From positions 1-17,552 of the forward strand of contig JAGVUW010000799.1 in the NCBI GenBank assembly GCA_019136035.1: a stretch of 17,552 bases of DNA, given 5' to 3'. The position numbers and the translations under genes are program-made. Of this stretch, positions 1 to 6,979 are shown in pieces. The notes beneath the pieces are model-generated. The model had not been told where the DNA came from. It saw nothing but the letters and a program-made list of their open reading frames with translations, and did no database searches. Position 1 is the stretch's first letter. Each line of letters begins with the position of its first letter. Source of the stretch: Verrucomicrobiota bacterium (GTDB taxonomy: Bacteria > Verrucomicrobiota > Lentisphaeria > Oligosphaerales > JAFGRS01).

Positions 1-1
1 G

Positions 2-1975
2 AACGACCGCGTTCTGCGGCAGACCTACCTGGTCGGCAACAACATGCCGGTCTCGGTCTACGGCATCCTCATCCTGGTCGTGCTCGGCATCAATCCCCTG
101 CTGCGCCGCTGGCGTTTCACCGGCCGCGAGCTGGCCGTCGTCATGGCGCTGACCCTGGCCTCGTGCTGTCTGCCGGGGTCGGGGCTGCTGCGGACCTTCG
201 CCTCCGCGCTGGTGCTTCCCTACCACTACGAGAAGCTGGAGCCATCCTGGCGCGAAGAGCAGATCCTCTCCAACATCCCGGAGCGCATGGTCCCGGACAT
301 TGCGTCGGACGAAGACACGGTCCTGGGCGGCTTCGTGCAGGGCCTGGGTACGCCCGGCAACCACATCCGTCTGCGGGCGGTGCCGTGGTCAGCCTGGGTG
401 CGTCCGGTGCTGTTCTGGATGCCGATGGTGCTGTCGCTCTGGGTGGCAATGATCGCGCTGGCGGTCGTCCTGCATCGCCAGTGGAGCGGTCACGAGCATC
501 TTCCCTACCCGATCGCCGCGTTTGCCGACTCCCTGCTGCCGTCGGAGGCCGACGGGCGCGTCGGGCTCTTCCAGCAACGCCTCTTCTGGGCCGGCGCCCT
601 GGGCGTCCTGCTCATCCACACCAACAACTACCTCTGCACCTGGTTCCCCGACGTCTTCATACCGATCTCGCTGCGCTTCAGCTTCTCGCCTCTGGCGCGG
701 TTCTTCCCGGCCTTGGTGCGCGGCGGAGGGTGGAGCCTGTTCACGCCGACGCTGTTCTTCTCGGTGGTCGGCATCTGCTTCCTGATTCCGACCGACCTGT
801 CGTTCACCTTCGGCATCGGGCCCTGGCTCTGGGCGCTGGTGGTGGGCCTCTTCGCCGCCTACGGCCTGAATCTGAACAACGTCGTCGAGGGCAGTTGCTG
901 GTACACCGGGCTGAAGCCGCGCATGTTCATCCTGTTCGGCGCCAATGTCGGGCTGTTCCTGGCGCTGCTGTACACGGGTCGGCACTTCTATGGCCAGGTG
1001 GCGGCGCGGGCCTGCGGGCTGTCGCGCCGGGGTGCCGTCGACGGCCTCTCGGTGTGGGGCTGCCGCGTCTTCCTGGCGGCGATGGCGGCCTTCACGGCCC
1101 TGGTGACGGCCGCGGGTGTCGACTGGCAGCTCGCCGTGATGTACTCGGGCGTGCTGGTGGTGTTCTACGTGGTCATGAGCCGCATCGTCTCCGAGGCCGG
1201 GCTCTTCCACGTGCAGAGCAACATCTTCCCCTGCTGCATCCTCTGGGGCTTCATGGGCGCTCCGAGCCTGGGACCGCGGACGCTCCTGCTGCTGCAGGTC
1301 ATCAGCATGATCCTGATCATCGATCCGCGCGAGTCGCTGCTGCCCTTCATGTCGAACTCGCTGCAGCTCCTGGAGCGCCGTCGCGAGGCCCTCGGGCGGC
1401 CGGCCATCTGGTGCGGCGTGGCGGTGGTGGTGGGCCTGGCGGTGGCGTTGCCGCTGACCCTTTACATCCACTACGACCAGGGCAACGCCATCTGGGAGAG
1501 CTGGGCGGACCGTGACGTCCCGACGATGCAGTACCAGAACGCGATTGCGGTGCAGCGCAAGCTGGCGGCCCAGGACATGCTGGCGTCGAGTCTGGCAGTC
1601 AGCGGCTGGGGCCGCTTCCGGCAGTTGGCGCCGAATGCGGCCTGCGTCTGGGGCTTCGCCGGCGGCATGGCGATGGTCCTGGCCTTCAGCGCGGCACGCC
1701 TGCGCTTCCGGCACTGGCCCCTGCATCCCCTGCTCTTCGTCACCTGGTGCACCACCCACATCAACGCCTTCGCGGGGTCATTCCTGCTCGGCTCGCTGAT
1801 CAAGTGGGCGGTGCTGAAGTACGGCGGCAACCGCACCTACGACCGCCTGCGGCCGCTGATGGTCGGCCTCATCGCCGGCGAGATCCTCGGAGCCCTGCTC
1901 CCGAGTCTGGTGGGGGCGCTCTACTACCTGGTCACCGGCGAGCGCCCGAAGGCGTTCCACGTCATGCTGAGCTGA
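2..1975 (+). CDS. DUF6785/DUF6784-type multi-spanning membrane protein (OPT-like), 5' end cut off by the window
   Basis: The frame is open from base 2, so the first in-frame ATG at 44 is probably internal and the true start lies upstream. The visible 657 residues hold about a dozen hydrophobic segments with short polar loops, including a long hydrophobic N-terminal stretch, the loop HEHLPYPIAAF, the conserved-looking segment SRIVSEAGL in the middle, and a C-terminal part reading LIKWAVLKYGG followed by RLRPLMVGLIAGE. These features resemble the DUF6785/DUF6784 families, which are distantly like oligopeptide (OPT) transporters and are common in Planctomycetota, Lentisphaerota and Armatimonadota. 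It should sit in the inner membrane; its substrate is unknown. It converges on the minus-strand lipoprotein gene. The family call rests on remembered sequence style rather than a search. I am confident that it is a real integral membrane protein and moderately confident of the family. Confidence 0.85.
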   Translation, partial: NDRVLRQTYLVGNNMPVSVYGILILVVLGINPLLRRWRFTGRELAVVMALTLASCCLPGSGLLRTFASALVLPYHYEKLEPSWREEQILSNIPERMVPDIASDEDTVLGGFVQGLGTPGNHIRLRAVPWSAWVRPVLFWMPMVLSLWVAMIALAVVLHRQWSGHEHLPYPIAAFADSLLPSEADGRVGLFQQRLFWAGALGVLLIHTNNYLCTWFPDVFIPISLRFSFSPLARFFPALVRGGGWSLFTPTLFFSVVGICFLIPTDLSFTFGIGPWLWALVVGLFAAYGLNLNNVVEGSCWYTGLKPRMFILFGANVGLFLALLYTGRHFYGQVAARACGLSRRGAVDGLSVWGCRVFLAAMAAFTALVTAAGVDWQLAVMYSGVLVVFYVVMSRIVSEAGLFHVQSNIFPCCILWGFMGAPSLGPRTLLLLQVISMILIIDPRESLLPFMSNSLQLLERRREALGRPAIWCGVAVVVGLAVALPLTLYIHYDQGNAIWESWADRDVPTMQYQNAIAVQRKLAAQDMLASSLAVSGWGRFRQLAPNAACVWGFAGGMAMVLAFSAARLRFRHWPLHPLLFVTWCTTHINAFAGSFLLGSLIKWAVLKYGGNRTYDRLRPLMVGLIAGEILGALLPSLVGALYYLVTGERPKAFHVMLS

Positions 1976-1995
1976 GGGGCTAAGGGAAAGGGGAG

Positions 1996-2039
1996 GAGTC
2001 CGACGAGTCTGACCAGTCCGACCAGTCTACTTGTCTGAC
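1996..2039. repeat. Five degenerate 9-bp tandem units, consensus (G/C)AGTC(C/T)GAC
   Basis: Units read GAGTCCGAC, GAGTCTGAC, CAGTCCGAC, CAGTCT-AC (one base missing) and TTGTCTGAC. They lie in the 133-bp space between two convergent genes, just after the membrane protein stop. A weak CCTGG/CCAGG hairpin with a 5-base loop (2047-2061) follows. No convincing terminator with a T-tract is seen here. Confidence 0.75.
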
Positions 2040-2108
2040 CGGCCCGCCTGGTGCTTCCAGGGCCGCCTCCGGGCCGACCGCAGCCGCAGGGGTCCGGTTG
2101 CAGCGCGG

Positions 2109-2288
2109 TCAGAACGGCGCGCCGAGGATCTTGCCTTCCCAGCTCGCCGGTTGGTTCCAGGGCAGGGTCTCTCGGCTGGACGACTCCGTCGCGGAGCCCG
2201 CCGTCGCGCAGCCGCTGAGAAGCGTGCCGAGCAACACAGCGGCGGCGGCAACAAGCCAGGCGAGGCCATGGGGGCGAGCGATGCTCAT
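2109..2288 (-). CDS. Small lipoprotein, 59 residues, with Trp-containing C-terminal motif
   Basis: The product begins with a short polar n-region (MSIARPHG) and a hydrophobic stretch (WLVAAAAVLLGTLLSG) ending in the lipobox LLSGC, so signal peptidase II should cleave before Cys27. The mature part is only about 33 residues and ends in LPWNQPASWEGKILGAPF. Residue +2 after Cys is Ala, not Asp, which under the usual enterobacterial rule would favour outer-membrane sorting by the Lol system encoded nearby. I chose the ATG at 2288 over the in-frame ATG at 2297 because GGGAG (2298-2302) lies 9 bases before 2288 and touches 2297. It is the last gene of a three-gene minus-strand cassette, 17 bases after the microprotein stop. 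The function is unknown; the PWN..ASWEG tail could be a docking motif. The lipoprotein call is strong. Confidence 0.82.
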   Translation of the reverse strand: MSIARPHGLAWLVAAAAVLLGTLLSGCATAGSATESSSRETLPWNQPASWEGKILGAPF

Positions 2289-2297
2289 CGCGGCCAT

Positions 2298-2302
2298 CTC
2301 CC
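2298..2302 (-). promoter_or_regulatory. Ribosome binding site GGGAG that decides the lipoprotein start
   Basis: On the minus strand GGGAG is followed by 9 bases and then ATG at 2288. The other in-frame ATG at 2297 directly abuts it, which is too close for initiation. Confidence 0.6.
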
Positions 2303-2305
2303 GGA

Positions 2306-2407
2306 TCAGAAGACCCCGAAGGCCTTGAGTTCGATCAACTGGAAGACGAGCACGGCCACCAGCGCAACGGCCGCGACAACCATGGCGATCGGGAAGAGCT
2401 TGCCCAT
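2306..2407 (-). CDS. 33-residue single-span membrane microprotein
   Basis: This short frame reads MGKLFPIAMVVAAVALVAVL followed by VFQLIELKAFGVF and a TGA stop. Residues 5-24 form one clear transmembrane helix with a Lys at position 3, and a short tail with Glu and Lys follows. A strong ribosome binding site, GGAAGGA (2414-2420), sits 6 bases before the ATG, which is the best evidence that it is translated. It lies 36 bases after the stop of the 414-residue gene and 17 bases before the lipoprotein gene, all on the same strand, so it is probably the middle gene of an operon. Its first four residues, MGKL, match the start of the upstream protein. The function is unknown; a small partner that stabilises or anchors an envelope complex is a guess. 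The chance of a random frame is lowered by the good Shine-Dalgarno site and the coherent helix. Confidence 0.7.
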   Translation of the reverse strand: MGKLFPIAMVVAAVALVAVLVFQLIELKAFGVF

Positions 2408-2413
2408 CTGCGG

Positions 2414-2420
2414 TCCTTCC
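2414..2420 (-). promoter_or_regulatory. Strong Shine-Dalgarno site for the microprotein
   Basis: GGAAGGA on the minus strand ends 6 bases before the ATG at 2407. It is the main support for calling the 33-residue frame a gene. Confidence 0.65.
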
Positions 2421-2443
2421 AGCCTCAAGCCCGGCGGCGAGGC

Positions 2444-3688
2444 TCAATCCTGTTCCTTGGGCAGAATCACGCGATCGCCGACCTTGACCGCGTCGATGTT
2501 GGCCTCGGGGAGGATCTCCGCCACGGAGACCTTGCCGAAGACCTTCGAGACCTGCAGCCGGGCCACCAGGCGATCCTCGCGGGACACGAGCATGTGCAGG
2601 TTTTCGGGGACGCGGTTGACGCGACCGAGGTTCACCACCACGAAGTTCCACTCGTTGTTGACGTCGACGATCTCGCCGGCGAGGTTGGGGTCGACCGCGC
2701 CGCCTTCGCCGTCAAAGCCGGTGGCCTTCTGCAGCCGTGCCACCTGCGCCTGGGCCTTGGTCAGGTCGCGCTTGACGTCCTTCAGCTCGGCCGAGGTCTC
2801 TTCGACCTCCTCGACGAGTTGGGCGATGCGCTGCTTCTGTTCGGCGACCTCTTTCCGGGCCTGCTCGTAGAGGGCGAGCTGCTCGTTGATGTCGGCGAAG
2901 TCGTTCTGCAGCGAGGTCAGCACGCCGCTGTACTCGCGTTCGTCCTTGATCTTCTCGGGATCGGCCTGCCAGGTGAACTTGGTGACGCCCTGGATGGCGC
3001 TGGCGATCGCCTCAGCGTAGTCGTTGCAGCGCGTCACAAGGCCCTTGACATTGCCGCCGAACTCGTCGAGGGGCGCGGCATACGGGAACGGCCCCTTGAC
3101 CGGCTTGCCCTCGGCGTCCTGGGTCTCTTCGCGACGGCTGAAGGCGCCGGCGTCGAGGGGGTGATTGATGGTCTCGGCGGCCTTGACGAGGGCATCGATC
3201 ATGGCCTTGTCGCGGGCGGAGACCGCCTCGACATGGCCCTGCACTGCGGTGACGGCCTCGGTGAACGGCGTCTCGCTGGAGAGATCGCGGAGCTGCGCCG
3301 GGTCGACGTCCATCTCCAACTGCGCCGCGGCCTTGACGAAGGCCTCGGCGAGGCCGTCGCGGCGCTGGTTCAGGGCGCCGGCCAGGGTCACAGCCTGGTT
3401 CAGGGTGCCCTCGTAGGTCGAGGGGTCGCTGACGTAGGTCTTCCAGCTCAGCGAGCCATCCTCAGGCACCCCCGACTGCTTGTCGGCGCGCGTGAACGAC
3501 GTCCTGGCCTGGAGGCCGGAGTTGCTGTTCTGGTCGACCCTGGCGACCATACGCGCCACGGCGTCGGCGAGCCGGCCGGCGCGCTCCTCGTAGAGGCCGC
3601 GCTTCTGCGAGATCATGAAACTCAGGACAGCCGCCACCACCGCCAGAACCGCGGCGACGATACCGGAGATCGTACCCAGCTTTCCCAT
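2444..3688 (-). CDS. Membrane-anchored coiled-coil protein with C-terminal beta-barrel-like domain, 414 residues
   Basis: Residues 1-6 are followed by one hydrophobic helix at about 7-27 (ISGIVAAVLAVVAAVLSFMI) and then KR, so the protein is likely an N-terminally anchored inner-membrane protein. Residues about 28-260 are mixed and mostly helical. Residues about 265-335 are rich in Glu, Lys, Gln and Leu in heptad-like spacing (EVAEQKQRIAQLVEEVEE) and look like a coiled coil. The last 70 residues (GEIVDVNNEWNFVVVNLGR to VKVGDRVILP) resemble the small beta domain seen at the end of FlgT-like and related envelope proteins, where a conserved pattern of 'v..v.G..d.v..g....V' recurs. The ATG at 3688 has GGGAG 7 bases upstream. 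It is the first gene of the cassette, with its own promoter candidate at 3875-3903. No enzyme motif is seen. A structural or scaffold role in the envelope is inference. Confidence 0.8.
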   Translation of the reverse strand: MGKLGTISGIVAAVLAVVAAVLSFMISQKRGLYEERAGRLADAVARMVARVDQNSNSGLQARTSFTRADKQSGVPEDGSLSWKTYVSDPSTYEGTLNQAVTLAGALNQRRDGLAEAFVKAAAQLEMDVDPAQLRDLSSETPFTEAVTAVQGHVEAVSARDKAMIDALVKAAETINHPLDAGAFSRREETQDAEGKPVKGPFPYAAPLDEFGGNVKGLVTRCNDYAEAIASAIQGVTKFTWQADPEKIKDEREYSGVLTSLQNDFADINEQLALYEQARKEVAEQKQRIAQLVEEVEETSAELKDVKRDLTKAQAQVARLQKATGFDGEGGAVDPNLAGEIVDVNNEWNFVVVNLGRVNRVPENLHMLVSREDRLVARLQVSKVFGKVSVAEILPEANIDAVKVGDRVILPKEQD

Positions 3689-3812
3689 GGATCACTCCCG
3701 CGCTCTTGAACGGCCGGCTTGAAGGCCCCGTGTTTTCGGACATCACAGACCGCCACCGTGGCGACGGCCACCTCTGCGGCTCTCCTGCCGTCGGGGCGGA
3801 GGCCCGCCAACT

Positions 3813-3832
3813 GCGGCCCCCGAGGGGGCCGC
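3813..3832 (-). promoter_or_regulatory. Perfect 8-bp GC hairpin in the leader of the envelope cassette
   Basis: GCGGCCCC and GGGGCCGC flank a 4-base loop (CTCG on the minus strand). All eight pairs are G-C. It lies about 36-55 bases after the predicted transcription start and about 125 bases before the ATG at 3688. No T-tract follows, so it is not a classic terminator; it could be an attenuator, an RNA-stabilising stem or simply a GC-rich palindrome. Confidence 0.4.
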
Positions 3833-3874
3833 GGCACCAGGCCCCTCGGACCCGCTGCACCCGACTTTGGGACC

Positions 3875-3903
3875 AATATTGCCGCGGCCGTCAGACTTTG
3901 CAA
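3875..3903 (-). promoter_or_regulatory. Promoter candidate for the three-gene envelope cassette
   Basis: On the minus strand TTGCAA (3898-3903) and AATATT (3875-3880) are separated by exactly 17 bases. Each hexamer matches 4 of 6 bases of the sigma-70 consensus. They sit in the most A/T-rich part of an otherwise very GC-rich gap. The predicted leader would be about 180 bases. Confidence 0.4.
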
Positions 3904-3996
3904 GCAGAAAACCGCATCGCCGATGGCGCTTTCCTTTTACGGTTCCCGCCGGCGGGCCGCGGCGGGCTCCAGCCGCGCGGCCCGACCCTGCCGTCA

Positions 3997-4024
3997 GCGC
4001 CAGGCCTGTCGCCCAGGCCTGCGC
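3997..4024 (-). terminator. Imperfect hairpin just downstream of lolD
   Basis: GCGC-AGGCCTG pairs with CAGGCCT-GCGC across a 5-base loop, with a single bulged base at 4001. It begins 9 bases past the lolD stop. There is no T-tract, so rho-independent termination is uncertain, but the position suits a 3' end or RNA-stabilising stem. Confidence 0.4.
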
Positions 4025-4032
4025 CGCGCCGT

Positions 4033-4820
<788 letters not shown>

Positions 4821-4821
<1 letters not shown>

Positions 4822-6098
4822 CAGTTCTCCTCCTGCAGGGCCTGCGCCGGCGACATGGCCGAGGCGTACAGAGCCGGTATCAGCGAGGCCATGACGCAGA
4901 TCAGGAGCGAGGTGACCGTGATCAGGACCACATCGCCGGCCATGGGCTTGCCGGGTATCTGGGTGAGGTGGTAGAGCTCGGGGGGGAAGACATCCACGCC
5001 CATGGCGCGGCTCAGGACCCCGGCGATGGCATTGCGGTAGTGGATCACCAGCAGGCCAAGGCCGACGCCGAGCAGGGTCCCGACCAGGCCGATGATGCCG
5101 CCGACCATCAGGAAAATGCGCGCCACCAGCGCCCGGCTCATCCCCATCGCCTTGAGAATGCCGACCTCGCGGGTCTTCTGCACCGCCACCGTGATCAGCG
5201 TGCCGGCGATCCCGAAGGCGGCCACGACGACAATGAAGGTCAGCAGGAACACCATCAGGGTCTTTTCCACGCGCAACGCCCCGAAGAGGAGCTGGTTGAC
5301 CTCCTGCCAACTGCGCACGGTGCAGTCGCGCAGCTCGTCGTGCAGGGCCGCGAGGAGGGCTTCCATGCGGAAGGGATCGCGGACGCGCCCGTGTACGCTG
5401 GTGGCGGTGCCCCAGTCATAGCCGAAGAGCTCGGCGGCCTGGTCCAGATGCAGGTAGATCAGGCCGCTGTCGAAGTCGTAGACGCCCATAGTGAAGATGC
5501 CGGCGACGCGCACCGACTCGGGGACGTAGACCTCGTCGGGCTCGGTGACGCGGATGGCGCCGTCCTCCTGCCAGGAGATGTTGCCGGTGAGGCGCTGGGG
5601 CGCGTGGATGAGGAGGTCGTCGCCGATCTTCAGGCCGAGTTCGCGGGCCATCATGGAGCCGATCAGCGCCTCGCCCTCGCGGATCTCGAAGCGGCCCTCG
5701 AAACGCCCGTTGCTGCCGATGTTGCTGACGCGGGCCTCGAGGTCCGGCTGGATGCCCTTGACGGCGCGCACGCTGGAGCCGTCGCGGACCTGGATGAGGA
5801 CGGGGCCCTCGATGACCGGCGCCGCCAGCACGCCATGCGCGGCGAGTGTCCTGACCACCTCGTCGGGATCGACCAGGCTTGACTGACCCGGCCCGGGACT
5901 GACCACCAGGTGCGACTGCACGCTGAGGATGCCCTTGCGGATATCCTCGTCAAAGCCGCTCATCACCGAGGTGACGATGATCAGGATGGCGACGCCCAGG
6001 GCCGGACCGATCAGGCTCAGCAGGGTGATGACGGAGACAAAGGTGCGCTTCGGGCGCATGTAGCGCAGAGCCAACAGGACGTCCGCCGGTAGCTGCAT
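4821..6098 (-). CDS. lolC: LolC/LolE-family lipoprotein-releasing permease (single, LolF-like)
   Basis: This 425-residue inner-membrane protein has the LolC/E layout: one N-terminal transmembrane helix (about 22-45, within the family-like start LRYMRPKRTFVSVITLLS), a large periplasmic domain (about 46-290), then three transmembrane helices near 300, 350 and 400. Family-like stretches include VMSGFDEDIRKGIL, the AAFGIAGTLITVAVQKTREVGILKAMGMSR loop region and ELYHLTQIPGKP before the last helix. I chose the ATG at 6098 because GGAG lies 6 bases upstream, the family starts here, and the extra 36 residues of the longer frame (ATG 6206) would overlap the promoter. It is the first gene of the pair. 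Only one permease is present, so a homodimer, as proposed for LolF-type systems, is likely unless a second copy lies elsewhere. Confidence 0.92.
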
Positions 6099-6146
6099 GA
6101 GGATCTCCGCCGAGCCGCCACAACCCCTGGGACGGCGACAGCCGAG

Positions 6147-6175
6147 ACTATAGGGTAACGAGCCGCCGCGCTCAA
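6147..6175 (-). promoter_or_regulatory. Sigma-70-like promoter for lolC-lolD
   Basis: On the minus strand TTGAGC (6170-6175) and TATAGT (6147-6152) are spaced by exactly 17 bases. The -10 box matches 5 of 6 consensus bases and the -35 box matches 4. The predicted start near 6140 gives a leader of about 40 bases to the ATG at 6098. Confidence 0.6.
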
Positions 6176-6354
6176 GTCGCCCCGGCGGCGACGGCCCGGG
6201 GGCCACAAACGGCGCCGTGGGCCGGCCCGCCCGCCATCGGGAACGCCCCTCCGTTAATTAAGGTATGGCACAGGCTCTCTCCGTAACCCAGGATCCCGGG
6301 GTTGGGGGACACGGCCTCGGTCGTCAGGCGTTCAGCGTTGGGCGTTCGCTCTCC

Positions 6355-6375
6355 GGGCCTCGGGCCTCGGGCCTC
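6355..6375. repeat. Three tandem copies of GGGCCTC
   Basis: Perfect 7-bp tandem repeat, three units, upstream of the plus-strand promoter candidate. Nearby sequence (6328-6350) contains related short GTTGGGCGTTC-like words, so the stretch is low complexity and probably non-coding. Confidence 0.6.
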
Positions 6376-6382
6376 GGCCGGG

Positions 6383-6412
6383 TTGGGCGGCCTGGGCCGG
6401 GCGTGGTATGTT
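6383..6412 (+). promoter_or_regulatory. Extended -10 promoter candidate for the plus-strand run
   Basis: TTGGGC (6383-6388) and TATGTT (6407-6412) are 18 bases apart, and TGG directly before the -10 box gives a TGn extended -10. The predicted start near 6419 lies downstream of the ATG at 6302 and upstream of the GTG codons at 6449 and 6479, which supports the shorter gene model. Confidence 0.35.
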
Positions 6413-6448
6413 AGCCGGCATCTGGCGCCTGGGAAGCGCCGCGGCGGC

Positions 6449-6955
6449 GTGAGTGGCTCAACCGAGGAACGCAGCAGCGTGATTCTGGTCTCGTTCGGTC
6501 TCTGGTTCGTCGTGGTTTTCGGCATCCGCATCGCAGTCTGGGGCAACCCCCTGTACCAGATGGTCGCGGAGGCTGAGGTGTCGTTGCTGTCCGGCGTCGA
6601 GGCGCTGGTTCTGGGGCACAAGCCGGAGGGCACGCCGGCCGAGCTGCAGTTCGTGCGCAGCTTCACCCGCCGGGTGCTGACGCAGATGGGCCTGCTCTGC
6701 CTGGAGGTGGTGGTCTTCGCGCACCTGTGGTGGGTGCGTGTCCTGCCCCTGCTCTGCCTGGCGGTACTGGCGAAGGACCTCGCCGGGGTGGGGGCCGGCC
6801 TGCTGGTGGCGCGTCGCGACCGCGACCGCGGCGTCCTGGCGGTGGTCCGCAAGGCGCCGCTGTGGCTGCTCCTGGCCGAACGTGTCAGCGCCATCCTGTC
6901 GGCCGGTGCGGCCCTGGTGCTGTTCCTGACGATCAACGGCCTGCGGCCTTGGTGA
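6449..6955 (+). CDS. Small integral membrane protein of unknown function
   Basis: From the GTG at 6449 the product is 168 residues with about four hydrophobic segments: VILVSFGLWFVVVFGIRIAV near the N-terminus, MGLLCLEVVVFAHLWW, LPLLCLAVLAKDLAGVGAGL, and a C-terminal span around ILSAGAALVLFLTI. I do not recognise the family. The start is uncertain. The frame opens at an ATG at 6302, but that extension is Arg/Gly/Ser-rich, overlaps low-complexity repeats and lies before the likely promoter. GTG 6449 has only a distant GGGAAG, while GTG 6479 has GAGGAA about 9 bases upstream and would give 158 residues beginning right at the first helix. The stop is 24 bases before holA, so the two are probably co-transcribed. 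No catalytic motif is visible. Confidence 0.65.
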   Translation: MSGSTEERSSVILVSFGLWFVVVFGIRIAVWGNPLYQMVAEAEVSLLSGVEALVLGHKPEGTPAELQFVRSFTRRVLTQMGLLCLEVVVFAHLWWVRVLPLLCLAVLAKDLAGVGAGLLVARRDRDRGVLAVVRKAPLWLLLAERVSAILSAGAALVLFLTINGLRPW

Positions 6956-6979
6956 GAGGAGCCTCCTTCCGGATACGCC

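Larger units (their letters stand above)
3689..4032. other. 344-bp non-coding gap between lolD and the envelope cassette
   Basis: No credible coding frame is seen. The gap holds, in minus-strand order, a hairpin just after lolD (3997-4024), a 12-bp palindrome CCCGCCGGCGGG (3945-3956), an unusually A/T-rich patch (about 3899-3942), a promoter candidate (3875-3903) and a perfect hairpin (3813-3832) in the predicted 180-base leader of the cassette. Confidence 0.6.
6099..6448. other. Divergent intergenic region between lolC and the plus-strand run
   Basis: No credible coding frame is seen, although an in-frame ATG at 6302 leads into the downstream gene through low-complexity, Arg/Gly-rich sequence. 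The region holds a promoter candidate facing lolC (6147-6175), an 8-bp palindrome TTAATTAA (6254-6261) that stands out in GC-rich sequence, a GGGCCTC triple repeat (6355-6375) and a promoter candidate facing the plus-strand genes (6383-6412). Confidence 0.6.

Noticed and set aside
163..1515. A 450-residue plus-strand frame inside the membrane protein gene
   Set aside because: Arg/Pro/Gly/His-rich shadow frame; the overlapping frame gives coherent transmembrane helices.
1976..2108. A terminator between the convergent left-hand genes
   Set aside because: Only a 5-bp stem with a 5-base loop was found and no T-tract, which is too weak to call.
2594..3709. A 371-residue plus-strand frame opposite the coiled-coil protein
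   Set aside because: Leu/Gly/Val/Asp-rich antisense shadow of the minus-strand gene; the minus frame has a ribosome binding site, a transmembrane anchor and a coiled coil.
3945..3956. Perfect 12-bp palindrome CCCGCCGGCGGG as a terminator
   Set aside because: No loop and no T-tract; all-GC palindromes of this length are easily expected in such GC-rich sequence.
4822..5310. Upstream extension of the lolD frame
   Set aside because: It lies within the lolC coding region in another frame and its translation is Gly/Arg/His/Pro-rich; the ABC domain begins just after ATG 4821, which has a strong ribosome binding site.
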